Below are positions 47,175-58,744 of a stretch of 64,000 nucleotides of DNA, in pieces. Within the stretch, counting starts at the first letter, position 1. Each line of letters opens with the position of its first letter. Under the pieces are notes generated by a model, which was not told the origin of the DNA, searched no databases, and saw only the letters and a list, made by a program, of their open reading frames with translations. The translations under genes and the position numbers were made by a program. This DNA is from Asterella californica (lineage: Eukaryota; Streptophyta; Marchantiopsida; Marchantiales; Aytoniaceae). The stretch spans positions 29,635,501-29,699,500 of the forward strand of contig JAYKYS010000001.1 in NCBI GenBank assembly GCA_036924285.1, written 5' to 3'.

Positions 47175-49300
47175 ACACAGCAGTTTATTCTTCTGGTGGG
47201 ATGAAGAAATGGTCTTGACTGAATCGTCAAGGCAAGGTGAAACTTTGAGTGCTCTTGTGCGAAGGGGTTCATTATCAGTTCGAGTGCATTTCAGCAGGTG
47301 CTAGAGCCAATGAACACCAGCGCAAGGCACGTAGTAGCCTAGTATTGGGAGCTGGAGGAGGTGTCTCCGCTCGGGTACCGTACCGGAGGCAATGTCTAGC
47401 TCTGTATGGGGGTGCTAAGCGAGAAGATTGGTAGGGTATGGGAAGTCTGGTAGGTTTTCATATGAGGCTGCATACGGAGCTCTCAGAAATCATTGCATTT
47501 GTATGTACATTAGTGAGCGCAAACAGGCACATGTTTTCAACCGACGGTCCTGTCACTTCAGCTCATGGTAATCAAATGGGCTTTCGTTTTGACGTGTACC
47601 ACTTTTAATCGCTCTTCTTCCATCAGTCCTGTTACAGTCATGTTTCGACGTCTAGAGAAGATTCTCCAAAGAGTTTTGACATACCCCAACCATATCCCCA
47701 TCCAGATCTCGATCACCCTGTTGGTTAGTGCACCGGTGTGTGCTGTGCTCTTGTTGGTTCTTCTCTCTTTCTGTGTGCTTCTGGTATTGTATTGAGGCCT
47801 CGTCTACCCAGACAGACAATTCCACCATGGAAGGAAGGTTCCTGAAGGCTGAAGTCAACAAGGGTTCTCACTCGAATTAATTTCTTCATGTGACGACCTC
47901 TCGGCCCGGCAGTTTGTCTTAGTTATCAGTTAGTGGTACTCTCCGAATTACTTCAGTTTTGTAAATTCCTGTAGTGAAATCGTTTTAAAGCTCAAAGAGG
48001 GCAGCAGCAGCTCTTTGCTGGTGTGGAGGAAGTTTTATATGCCTGCCCTGAGAGCTTGCTTTCTGAAAGACAGCTTATGAGAGGAGGACTACCTATGCTT
48101 AGACCCGCATCGAGTCTCTCGCCTAAGGAAAAAAGATAGCTCAGAAGACCAGTGACTTTCATGGAAAGAAGGTTTGTTAACAGTGTAAATTTTTGTTCTG
48201 TAAGCTACTACTAGCACATGCTTATGATGATTTGATGTGAATTAAAATCCATATTCCCGTGGTGGTTGTATAGATGCGACCTGGGTTGTGTTTCCAGTGG
48301 TTTGTGCAAACGTTCGTGCCATACATGGATCGTCTTACTCTGTGCGCCTGGTCGGATCTGTCTACATATTTACTGACCGTTCTTCTTGAATCTTTCACGT
48401 GAATTGGTTGTTGGTACAGATCTTCAAACTGCGGCAATAGGGTCGTTCATTGTCTCTAGCTGTTGATATACTTCGTTGTGCTGTTAGCGAGAGTCGAATG
48501 AATGGTAGTGTATTGATGGCCGAATCTGAAGTGGATAGAGGAGTTCAATCGACCATCGAATTTCTCACGTCTAATCCGATCGCTTGGCGAGTGAGGGCGG
48601 TTGTATGGAGGTTCGTTATTGTCAACTCAATTTGCCACTCATGAGGTTCAACATTTCCCTACCGTTTCAAGGAGGGAGAAGAGCCGCAGACTCTCGTGAA
48701 CTATCGCAGGGTGTCAATCTTAGCGGAGACACGTCGATGTAGAGCGCAGTAGAAGGTAAGAGGTTGTCCACGGTGAAGGCGCTGCTCTGTAAGGTGCAAT
48801 TGTTCCGGTCAAGTCTTGAAGCGAGGGCAATTAATGTGAGTGATGCGAGTGGCGTTGGAAGAAGGTACAACATAAGCAGAGTGGACTAGGACTTAATTGC
48901 AAACCAAACCGATGATAGTGGATCGAACGTGGTTTGGTTCTAGCTGCGGGTTCTGGCCGATGTTACGCGAGGTGTGGGACCCATCCGAAGTGGGCAATCA
49001 GAGTTATGAGTGGGTGTCGTGGGGAAATCTGTAAAATGGTGCGTTATGAATTATCGTGAGACACAATCTAGAAATCAACCTGTGCCACTGCCGTAACACG
49101 ATGGAGGTCGTGGAGTCCATCTAATCAAGCTTCCCGTTGTCTTGGCAAAACGTATCCATGACTTTCATATCGCGCACAAGGAAAAGCGATCATTCATGGT
49201 GTTCTGTTTCAGCGACAATCGCAGTTTTCTTGGAGCACAAGCTGATTCAGCAAAGGTACCGGACGTGAACAATCTGTATTTGTACTGGAGACCACATGAT
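47175..49300. other. PP1 3' UTR and intergenic DNA
   Basis: Frames up to 76 codons, none recognisable. Base composition stays moderate until about 49.5 kb and then becomes AT-rich. Confidence 0.35.
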
Positions 49301-49312
49301 CACAAGCATCTG

Positions 49313-49438
49313 TATCCTTCGCTCCTGGAACAATCTCAGCCGTTCATTTATATATCCTTCGCTTCAGAAGCAATCTTCAGCCGTTTATTTATATATCCTT
49401 CGCTTCTGTAACAATCTTCAGCCACTGATTTATATCCT
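49313..49438. repeat. three tandem units of about 46 bp
   Basis: TATCCTTCGCT-C-G-AACAATCT-CAGCC followed by TTATTTATA-like ends recurs at about 49315, 49358 and 49397. A plus-strand frame across it is only the repeat read through. Confidence 0.8.
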
Positions 49439-49449
49439 AGGCTCCTCGC

Positions 49450-51410
49450 CAAGGCTTGAAGGTTCCGACGTTTAGTGATGTAATTTCCTATCATTTCCTC
49501 AAAATCCCGGTATTGCACCAACATTTTCGGGAGAGTTCCCGAAGAGAAAATGTGAAGTTTCCGAAGTGAAAATATTCCTAACCATCCGATAGGACGAAAG
49601 ATAATTTACAAGGCTAGCTTCGTCTCGAACAGTGTTCACTGGAGATCGCTTTTACGAGGCGATAATAGGGTTTATGAGACGATATTATGATTTTTAATAA
49701 TAATAATAATTATATTAAATGTTGACTAGTGAATTTCTTGACTATAAAACTCACCAATAAAACGAACGAAAAGTTCGTGAAAAGGACATCCGCAGATGCA
49801 TAGACAAAGGGGAGAGGAATCCCTCCCAAGGACAGGGGATATTTCAAAAAGTTCAAACTTTGACATCTCTATTAGTAACTGCTTCCATTAGGCAGTAGAT
49901 GAAGAAAGCACATGCGTCCCACCACTTCTCTAGGGAAAGCTCTTAGGGTTCGTTCAGTAAACCTTCTAGATGATAGTGGCCCGGTTATACTCGCACACTT
50001 GTTTAACTGATATTTTGTGACTATAATGTTATTCATAATCTCGTAAGAAAACAGAGAATGTGACTATGTGTTTATTATAGTCACATAAAACATAACCTGA
50101 AGGCTATAGAAAATTAAAGTTTCATCTATTTTATAAACCCTAACTCATCTATTAGTGCGTGTCAAATCTAACGTCCAGAAGAGAAACATGCGTAGTTTAT
50201 TGCAGAATAGCTTTGTGTAGAGTGGTGAATTATTTAATATAATGTAAATCTTTTCATAAAAACGTGTTTTTTTAATTAGAACAAATTATTTAGATTTAAC
50301 ATTATTTTATTATAAAAGTTTACGATTGAATTCAAAGATCGGCGGTAAAAAGCACCTGTGGCATTTTCCTACTAGCGTCTCTGGAAATGCAGAAAACGGT
50401 CAAGTACTCTTGACCGCGTTAGTAAAACTCACTCCCAAGTGAAGAATATTGGCTGGAGATTCCAAATAAGAAACACTCTATTTTTTAGGAGACTTAACTT
50501 AGAAAGAGTCTATGTAAAATGAAAAGTGTGATGAAGTTTTCAGAACAACTTGTGTTTCATGAAAGTATGACATGTTCTTTTTCGTTTGGAACTCTCACAT
50601 GTAGGATTAGGTAGAATGGAAGACACAAAGAGAACAAAGGTGGATGAAAGTCAAAGGTAACATTACTTGTTTGTTCACAAGCAACTGAAAACTAAGTCAA
50701 ACAAAGTTTGAAAAACGTCTGGAAAGTTCACACATGAGAGATATCAATTAATAGATACAAAACAAAGAAATCTTTTGAGCAGGAAAGTTCTTTTAGTCAT
50801 AATGAAATATTTTTATCTTAATTATTTCATTATAATCACATGTCTTTGTATTTTTGCAACCAAAATATGTTTACATAACGTGTGATAGTGATTATACAAA
50901 AAACCTTGACAAAAAAATGACGCGTACCCTCAAAAATGTGATTATGATTATACCAGATGTCACTATAACAGGATTTGAGTGTTGCACGTTCTATTTTCTG
51001 ACAAAATATTCTCCCACTCACTAGCTCATCAACTCGATAGAGTTTTCACTGGAGTATACTTTCATATAGGATAATTTACTTGGTCACACCCTCTACTTAT
51101 AGAGTTCACTTGATCACAATAAGAGCAATCCATTATGCATCTGCACACGTTCAGCAATCCATAAATTAATTGAGGATGTTGATCTCTACAACAACAACGG
51201 AACATACTGGGTCGCTGTGACAAAATAATGCATCACATTTGGTTCGTCACTAAGAAGCAAACTGCAAACAAACATGCACGCTATCGCCATTGACTACCCA
51301 TCAACTACAAACACACAATACCTTATAATGTTCACATTCTATAGATAATATCACATATTGTTTCTACATTTCATGCGCAAATAATTATAAGCAAATTCGA
51401 ATGTGATCAC
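49450..51410. other. AT-rich intergenic DNA
   Basis: Contains a short (TAA)n run at about 49695-49712. No frame of interest. A fragment at about 51070-51125 (TTACTTGGTCACACCCTC, then CACTTGATCACA) resembles the termini of the MITE family at 4.3 and 51.9 kb. Confidence 0.45.
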
Positions 51411-51439
51411 TCACCTGTCATTGTGATGCCAACAATGTT

Positions 51440-51600
51440 CCGAATCCTAGCAGTTCCAGTCCCAGCTCCAGCAGCGAATTCACAGCGGTTTCAGCAGTGA
51501 CGAGCTTCCAGCAGGCAAGCAGTAGCGGCTCCAGCAGCGAATCCGCAGTGGCGAGCTTCCAGCAGCCGAGCAGTAGGCAAATTGATCGAACAACGATGAG
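51440..51600. repeat. minisatellite, CAGC-rich, two units of about 67 bp
   Basis: TCCAGCAGCGAAT, then CAGCAGTG-CGAGCTTCCAGCAG, then GCAGTAG is repeated at about 51465 and 51528. The 91-codon minus-strand frame here (repeated C-W-K-L peptides) follows from the repeat. Confidence 0.65.
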
Positions 51601-51869
51601 CAAGCAGCAACGATGACCATTAACGATCGAGCAGTGATTCAACACATCGGCATGCAGTAACAAAAACATGACTTTAGGGTTCTTGCGCTCCACTACATAT
51701 TAACCGTACGTATCAGTTCAGATTCAAAAAATAAAACCGACTCGGCTGGTCACCTCACCTCAGACTACTCCTGCGTCTCCTCCCATATACTCTGGATCCC
51801 ACGACCCCACAGTCTCCAGTTGGAATCGCTCTCCACTATTGTAAGATCCATATAAAGTCTACCCAATAG

Positions 51870-52198
51870 GCAGAGATTTTCTTGATCAGACCCCTCTTAC
51901 AATCTTTTATTTGATCAAACCTTTGACCTGGAGTTGCCCTTTATACATATCATGTTGCTTAGTCACATCAAAAACTGAGACTGGTCACGCTTACTGGTAA
52001 GAGCAGTGACATGAGAAGAGAACTAGTAACGTTGATTTTAGACAGCTGGCTTTTTTTGTTAACACGCATTGCTGATTAAACAGGTGACTTGAATGATCTG
52101 CATCTCTAGGTGAGGGGTCTGGCAAAGCAAGGAATTATAAGAGGGGTCTGATCAAGTCCGAAGTTCTTTATAGAGGTCTTATAAAGTAAATCTCTGTC
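51870..52198. mobile_element. second MITE related to the 4.3-kb element
   Basis: The left end reads GGCAGAGATTTTCTTGATCAGACCCCTCTTACAAT and the right end, in reverse complement, GACAGAGATTTACTTTATAAG, with CTTGATCAGACCCCTCTTATAAT about 40 bp further in. The tip GACAGA-ATT and the internal TTGATCA-ACCCCTCTT motif are shared with the 4308-4646 element. Length is similar, about 330 bp. A clean target duplication is not seen here. Confidence 0.6.
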
Positions 52199-52199
52199 A

Positions 52200-53340
52200 C
52201 AGTAGATGCAGTGAATCACGAGGGCAAGTTTCCACGAAGTCCCGCGTGCTCAGTATAACGATAACACCTCGACGATCTAGAGAGAAAGTCTTTGTTTAAA
52301 CTCAAAAAAGTATCTTTCAGCACCGCTGGGAGTACAGTACCAGCTAGCTTGATATTCTTATCTCCTTTTAAAACGGCTAATAATTTGTAGACACACTGAT
52401 TCCAAAGGAGAACCTTTGCGGTTGGCAACCAAAAGTAGCAGCTCACTATCATTATCAGCTTTATTGGCTACAAACAGGAATTTTCATCTACACAAGACGT
52501 CGTGCCATCGAAAGTGTACTCTGTGTGCATACCAAACATGCATACCAAACAAACGTCATTTGTCCTCAACATTAGATAAGATTTCTCGATTATACTGTGG
52601 GAACCAAATGAGAATCACAAGCCCGTTAGCTGATATCAGCAAAGAGACTATAGGCCAAAAGGAGGTCCATGGGAAGTAGGATCGCAGATAGACTCACTTC
52701 TTATTCCCTTCTTATTACTCCCCAAATGTACGATGGAACCCCATGATAGTTGGCCTTGCATCAGAATCCTTGATCCACTATCTCGAGAGAAAGCCGAAAG
52801 GTTTAATTCTTCGAAGTAGCAGCTCGTTCGGGTACTGTCTAGTTTAATTACATTTCTCTACTTAAGAGCTTCAACTGTTCTTCAGTCCGAACACAGGTGA
52901 TGCGATCTTCAGCAGTTTCTCCGGATAGCGCCCCCCGGATACAGCTTCAGAAGAGTCTTACGAGCAAGGCGAATCATGAAGACTCTGATCAGGAGGTAAG
53001 TTGATAACCATATGCCGGGGGATTGTAGCAGCAGGGAAGCAGCAGGCTTCAATCAATCCCACTAGGCCGATCCAAATCAGAATTACCACAGGTAGAGATG
53101 TTGATACGTCGAAGACGTTTCCAAGATACATGACATTGTATATGAAAGGAGCTTGAACGATGGAAAAGCATGGACTCTGAGAGACCGTGGAGGTAATCAG
53201 GCCGAGATTTGAAAGTGTTAGCCAACTGATTTTGACTCACTCAAATGCTAATGGTACACGCGCCATTCACTAACTCTGGGACACTCATTGGACAAGATCT
53301 TCTCGAACGGATGGAATTACATCCTCATGGTTTCTCTCAG
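52200..53340. other. intergenic DNA downstream of the OYE-like gene
   Basis: Only short frames. It contains the 3' flank of the minus-strand flavin reductase. No terminator-like or RNA feature is recognised. Confidence 0.35.
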
Positions 53341-53349
53341 CGAACTGAA

Positions 53350-54519
53350 CTAGCCTACGACAGTGATCTCGGGCTTAATAAGAGGCCAATCCGTGTAACC
53401 ATTCTCATCGGGTCCTCCTGTCGCTTTCCCATACCAGGTGTTCATTTGCCATCCACCCGGATTCAACTGCTCGTTAGTGAACCCAGCAGCGAAAAGCTCT
53501 GGTAAGTTAGCATTGGCGATGAATGGCACTCCAAATGATACCGCATCAGCCGTGCCGTCCGCGACGTACTCTTCTGCCTTTTCTGGTGAGAAGCCCCCAT
53601 TGATCATGAGAAAGCCCTTGTAAACATTGCGGAAGTATCTCCACACGTCGCTCTTGAAGTTGGGCTCGCTCAGCCCTAGGAACTGGTAGTATGGCGCATA
53701 GTTACAGCTCGATAAGCAGACGTAAGCCAGTTTGCGCTTCTCCAGCTCCGGACCCAAATATGCGAGCTGCGCCAGACAGTCCTCCTCGGGCTCGATCAGG
53801 CCGCTGAAGGTGACCCCAGGCTGCAGTTTCATTCCCACTCTATCAGACCCGATGGCCGCAATCACGGCGTCAGTCACCTCCAGTAGGAACCTGGCCCGAT
53901 TCTCGACGCTGCCACCGTACTCATCGGTTCGAGCATTGGCCTCCTTGGCGAGAAATTGCTGTGGGAGATACCCGTTTCCGGAGTGGATTTCAACCCCATC
54001 GAATCCCGCTTCCAGACTACGATGAGCGGCGGTGACGAATTCCTGCACAATTGCTGGAATCTCCTCCTTTTCTAGAGCGCGCGGCACCTCGTAAGGGACC
54101 TTCTTGCCACCTGCGATGTGCACGTCTCCGAACGGTTTCAGGGCCGAGGGAGCCACCGGGAGCTGATCATTCGGGAGAAGGGAAGAGTGGGAGATTCGGC
54201 CCGCGTGCATCAGCTGGCAGAAGAAATAGCCTCCTTTGGAGTGTATCTCTTCTGTCACCTTCTTCCAGCCTTCAATGTGAGCGTCTGTCCACACCCCCGG
54301 CCCGCGAACATAACCTCTACCGCCCGCAGACGGTGCAGTGCCTTCGCTGAGGATGAGCCCGCCATCGCTCGTCCGCTGAGAGTAGTACAGCTTGACGATG
54401 TCCGTAGGGGCTTCGGTGGCAACATCGTTCCGAAGCCTGGTCAGAGGCGACATAACCACTCTGTGTTTCAGCTGGCAGATCCCGGCTATCGCTGGGGACA
54501 GCAACTTCTGGTACTTCAT
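53350..54519 (-). CDS. old yellow enzyme / 12-oxophytodienoate reductase-like flavin reductase
   Basis: A single uninterrupted frame of 389 residues from ATG 54517-54519 to TAG 53350-53352, the normal family length. An FMN-dependent TIM barrel expected to reduce activated C=C bonds of enals and enones with NAD(P)H. Visible features: SPLTRLRN (24-31, FMN), QLMHAGR (102-108), and GFDGVEIHSGNGYLPQQFL with His179, Asn182 and Tyr184 (substrate-binding pair and proton donor; HSGN where HGAN or HAAN is usual). EYGGSVENRARFLLEVTDAV and the FMN-phosphate region MINGGFSPEKAEEYVADGTADAVSFGVPFIANANL follow. At 230-234 the usual R-L-S-P reads K-L-Q-P, a conservative change of an FMN-contacting arginine. 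The tail GYTDWPL fits the family. There is no intron and the gene is more GC-rich than its flanks, so a retrocopy or a transferred gene is possible. Whether it acts on oxylipins is unknown. Confidence 0.92.
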   Translation of the reverse strand: MKYQKLLSPAIAGICQLKHRVVMSPLTRLRNDVATEAPTDIVKLYYSQRTSDGGLILSEGTAPSAGGRGYVRGPGVWTDAHIEGWKKVTEEIHSKGGYFFCQLMHAGRISHSSLLPNDQLPVAPSALKPFGDVHIAGGKKVPYEVPRALEKEEIPAIVQEFVTAAHRSLEAGFDGVEIHSGNGYLPQQFLAKEANARTDEYGGSVENRARFLLEVTDAVIAAIGSDRVGMKLQPGVTFSGLIEPEEDCLAQLAYLGPELEKRKLAYVCLSSCNYAPYYQFLGLSEPNFKSDVWRYFRNVYKGFLMINGGFSPEKAEEYVADGTADAVSFGVPFIANANLPELFAAGFTNEQLNPGGWQMNTWYGKATGGPDENGYTDWPLIKPEITVVG

Positions 54520-55540
54520 GGTTGAATCTGGGGTTATTAATCCCCTTGGGAAAGATCGAAACTGGCAAACCTACCGTCAGAAGAACACTTCACACTGCAG
54601 ATCGCCAATCGTGAAGTGCAAGACTTTAGTAACGGATCGACGAATGATACTGTTGTGGCGATAGCATAAAACGAGTTGTAAAATCCAGAGACCAGCTCAA
54701 AGCTGCAACTTTTTCTCGAGTTTTAGATTCAAACCAGGTGACAGTTCAATTTGAGATCTGCGATCACGGTGACCAGAAGAAGCGAGAAACCTCAAGTTAC
54801 ACTGTCTCAACCAGCTCCAGTGTGTCACAGGACTTCTCTAAAGCATACTCTTACTTTTTCGGGATACAGCACGTAGAAGAGACATATGGCTAGCAGTTAG
54901 AAGGAAAGAAAATGTCTCCTTTCTTCCCTTCCTGCGAACAAATCTTACGGTGAAGACGACGTTGACGTGCGATCACTACAAAGATGTACTTTACTGTACT
55001 ACCATCAAGAAGTCGCTCAAGAATTCACGGATTTCCCTCCACAGTGGCTGCGAAGAAGGCTAGAGTGGAACTCAGCTTTCTCGACCATGAAAGTGAAAGA
55101 CAATTCAGCTGACAGTACGGATCCGGAGTAATCAACATACCAATCAAAACTCTATGGAGAGGGTTATTTACCTGGTCTGTCGGAAGTAGAAAACGAATGT
55201 ACTATTCTCCCCATTTACATGACCTCTGGTCTTTCTTTTTCCTTTTCTTTTTTATATGAAACGTTGGTTATCCCCACGACTACATTATTTAGTCCACTTT
55301 TCTCCGTGGGGCTTTCTGCCTGTACTGTAGTAGTGCCCTCCAGTCTCTACACATGCTGGTATCAAAGCTTTGACCTTCAACACGCAGGCTGCATTCCTGT
55401 CGGCTCCTTTGCCGGTCCGTTTGCAGTTCCGTCTCCAGACACATGATCGCCGTTAGTAAAAATCCAGGCGGCTGAGGTCGTGGCGGAAACATCCTCAATC
55501 TCTTATAAGTCACTTTGAGTTTTACTTATTACTGTGTGAA
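54520..55540. other. upstream region of the OYE-like gene
   Basis: No conserved frame. The promoter and leader of the minus-strand reductase must lie here, but I cannot place a TATA box with confidence. Confidence 0.3.
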
Positions 55541-56429
55541 CACGCGACGCAATGAACAGCCAACGGATAGAAAAACACCATCAAGCCTTACAAGCATTTT
55601 TATATACTTCTCTTCGTTTTGTGTTTCTCTTTCTTTTGGTTCTAAAATGGTTTGGTTCTAAAATGGCTACATTCAGTGAAGAAATGAATGAGTATTAAAT
55701 ATTCTTGGGTTTTTTTTGAAATTTTAAAGTTCCGCAGTCTCCTGTTTAAGGTTTTTGAGAGATTTTGAGAAACTTTTACTACATTTAGTGTGTTTTTATT
55801 TCTTTATATCAAGGTTCTTCTTTTTAGTGGGTTTTTCTTTTTTGAGATATTTTTGGTTGTTTTGGATATCGTCTTTTTTAGCTATGGGTACTTTTTTTCT
55901 CATGAGATCAAGACTGATTCGAGACACACCATGCTCGGTGTCAATTATTTATCTCGCGAGAGATAAAATCTCATGTGAGAAAGATGCACAAGAGCTATGA
56001 CAAGATCACATAAGATGCCCAGGTTAGCCGAGAGCAGAGGTCTACACGTGCAGTCATTATAGCATCGTTAGACTTTCTTCCTTGAGTTCTTCCTGAGTCA
56101 TGAGAATGGTTGAGGGTCTGAGATTGTTTGAGACGAGTTTTCCTTGTCCGCGTTTGTTCCATCTGTTATCTTGTGCTCTTCATGACGAGGTGAGACAGGC
56201 ATTCCGTCTACCTCTCGACATGTTGACACGGAACACCAAGGACGATGTGATGTGGTTATTGTTCCTGTTGCTTCCTCGTTGATGTCTCCGTTATACTCGA
56301 GGTGGTAGAAGGAGACATCGGGAGGTGGCGGTCTGCCTTCGGAGTTTCCATGCAGGTGATTAAGTGGTCTTACGAGAGAAATCAGTACGTACAAGATAGG
56401 AGTGAGTCTATCTCTATACGTGATGTCTC

Positions 56430-57795
56430 ATCGTCCGTCTGCATTCGACGTTGTAAGATGTTAGATCAGGTTGGAGAGTATAGTAGAGCTGCTAGAGCAT
56501 TACATCTTTTGTCAATGACATGTCCTACTGAGGAGACAATCGCTTCGTCCTTCACCTCCCATCGGATGACCTCTCACCACCTATGGTCAGGACTACCAGT
56601 CTGAGAAGTCATTATGTCTCGATAGATCTTTTTTTGTCGAAGTCTTATGTACGGCTCCACGTTTATCTTCTGGAGGTCTGTCTGGGATGGTCTACGCGTA
56701 CTTACGAGATTATTTTCAGACAGACGATCTCTCTAATAATTTCACAGAGCTTTTTCAAGTAGCGGCAGTAGTAGCTCAATGACATATTCTTCATTCTATA
56801 GCTCAAGTACTGAGAGCAGCTAGACTTTTGGTCATGAGGAAAGATGGTGGAGGGATTCGACTGATAGTTATCGACGAGATTCTCTTATGACTTATTAGTC
56901 ATATCATTGTTCTTCAGCTTCGAGATACTTTTCAGAATCATCTTTGTCCACATCAGTTTTGAGTTGCGACGCTTGGAGGTTGTGAGTCTGTGTCCTTCGG
57001 TATTAGAGCTCTCTTGGACATCCATCTCGAAAGAGTCGTCTTACAAGTGGACGTGGAAAATACTTTTAATAGCATTTCCATCTTTAAGGAGCTCATGGAT
57101 GACGGTGGAACTCCAGCGAGTCTCATTCTCTTCTTGCGTTCGCTCTATGGTTCTTCCACCCCTCTTTATTACCAGCACGGTCCTTCGATAGAGGAGGTTA
57201 CAATCATCAGCTCCCGTGCAGGTACTCGTCATGGAGACCTTTTGGTTGGACCCCTCTTTGCCTTAGCTCACTATAGAGCTCTCTTGGCCATCGCATTGGT
57301 TGCTCCATGTTGTTTTTTTCCATCTATGAGGAAAGATCAGATCTCTGTGACAGATGTTGTTGTCACATATCCGACACGGGACTCAATGACAGCACATGTG
57401 ATCACCCATCTCCCAAGATGGGTTGCAGACGTGGCGGCAGCAGCGAAGAAGACCAAGTATAAGAATATGCAGGTGGGACATCGCTTCATCCTCTTAGTCT
57501 TGGAGATATACGGATCGACAGTTTTAGAGTTCGATGTCTTCTTTTGAGATTGTGCTAGAGCCTAGCATGAGAGACGTCAAAAATATCACTTTCTCTTTCT
57601 TTTTGTTCTATGTTTTTTAGACATCGAGTTTTCATTGCTCTACAAAGAGCTTTAGCAGACACGGTCCACAGGAGAGCAATTGCAGTAGGCGATGCTACTT
57701 CATGTGCACCTGTTGTATGCAAGAATTCTGACGTATATGTGTCTGATATTATAAGGACGGTAGACGACTTTAGAGCTACTGATAGCGGGATTTAG
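56430..57795 (+). pseudogene. non-LTR-type reverse transcriptase, degenerate
   Basis: Pieces in order across several frames: an N-terminal G-E-Y-S-R-A-A-R-A-L segment (about 56475), S-S-G-G-L-S-G-M-V-Y-A-Y-L-R-D (about 56680), R-K-D-G-G-G-I-R-L-I (about 56840), L-Q-V-D-V-E-N-T-F-N-S (first Asp box, 57041-57073), G-T-R-H-G-D-L-L-V-G-P-L-F-A-L-A-H-Y-R (57220-57277) and a C-terminal A-L-Q-R-A-L-A-D-T-V-H-R-R-A piece (57640-57690). This matches a family of RT proteins I associate with plant and algal genomes. Stops lie at 56888-56890 and 56960-56962. Where the A-D-D catalytic box is expected after F-P-S-M the frame reads R-K-D, so catalysis is lost. Confidence 0.75.
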
Positions 57796-58015
57796 CCCCG
57801 GTGTTCTTCCCTTCGGGGCATTAGTTGCTTGGCCCTTCGGGTCCTTCTTTCCCTTGTAAGGCTTGATGGGATCTTTCCATCCGTTGGCTATTCATTGTGT
57901 CGCGTGTTTCTCTTGTTACAAGGGAAAAAAGGATCCAAAGGGCAACCAACGTCCTGAAATGAAGAAGAACATAGGGGCTAAGCCCTGCTATCAGTAGCTC
58001 TAAGGTCGCCTATCG
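57765..58015. repeat. palindromic pair of hairpin repeats
   Basis: GACTTTAGAGCTACTGATAG opens the left arm, and CTATCAGTAGCTCTAAGGTC closes the right arm at about 57988-58007. Each arm carries the GGGC-TAGCCC or GGGCTAAGCCC hairpin and CCCTTCGGG-type stems. The right arm lacks the CGCGAC ... CCTTACAAG half. Confidence 0.75.
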
Positions 58016-58744
58016 CTTTACTTGTTACAGCAGGTTGTGAGTTACGATTTAAAATGATTACCTGCATGCAAAACGTTGTAAGAAAAATGCTAAATTCAGT
58101 TTAGCTGGATCGGCATGGTACACCTTTGCGTTTCCGTCACAAGTTAGGCATTTGTTCTAGAAATTTTCTTACAGTTGCATTGTTTTAAATTCCCCCCTTA
58201 CCTTCCAGCAGCAGTGAGTACTGTGCTGCCGGATCGGTTAAAAGTGCTGCCGGATCGGTTAAAATTTATAAGCTCACAGTGGAAAAGAATTCCTATAAAC
58301 TTGAGACAGTATGAATCGGGAATCGGGACGTATAAACGCGAGGGAAGGTGAGTTAATCTGGATTTCCCGTGACTGATGATCACAGTAGAACCGCGAAAAT
58401 CTCAGTTCAAGTCTGCAAGCGCCACGTCCGGACAAAGCCTTTGAACCACGCTGCGGGGTCGCTGACAGGCTAGAGAGTACCCGAGATTGGGCCGGTAAGC
58501 CCGATCATTGGTTCACTCAACAGCAACGATAGGATCTCCTCTCACTGATCTCGTCATGATCTCCAGAACGTTCGGGTTGACCGTAGATTCGCAGACCTTC
58601 GGCCTACCAATTGATGGACTGCAAAATTGTGTCTCTGATGGCAGGTGACGCAGAAACGAACGGAAGTCGATTCGTATTGCAAGCATGCTTTCCGGTATGG
58701 GAGTGCGCGAAAGAGGAAGTGCGCAAACTAAAAACTCATTATGC

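Larger units (their letters stand above)
55542..58015 (+). mobile_element. reverse-transcriptase element bracketed by inverted hairpin repeats
   Basis: The left border 55542-55595 (ACGCGACGCAATGAACAGCC ... CATCAAGCCTTACAAG) matches the reverse complement of 57853-57912 at roughly 50 of 57 positions by eye. Between them lies a broken reverse-transcriptase reading frame. On the right side a whole inverted copy of the roughly 150-bp hairpin repeat (57765-57912) is followed directly by a partial direct copy (57913-58015), making a palindrome with arms of about 100 bp. Non-LTR elements do not normally have terminal inverted repeats, so either the repeats inserted independently or this is an unusual element. 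Confidence 0.6.

Noticed and set aside
53350..54519. Bacterial contamination as the source of the intronless OYE-like gene
   Set aside because: Flanking DNA is the same AT-rich, repeat-bearing plant-type sequence on both sides, with no neighbouring bacterial genes. Transfer or retrocopy remains possible.
58385..58500. tRNA-like GTTCAAGTC sequence
   Set aside because: No acceptor stem, D-arm or anticodon arm can be folded around it. Other GTTCAAGTC hits (about 14.4-14.5 kb) belong to the tandem array.
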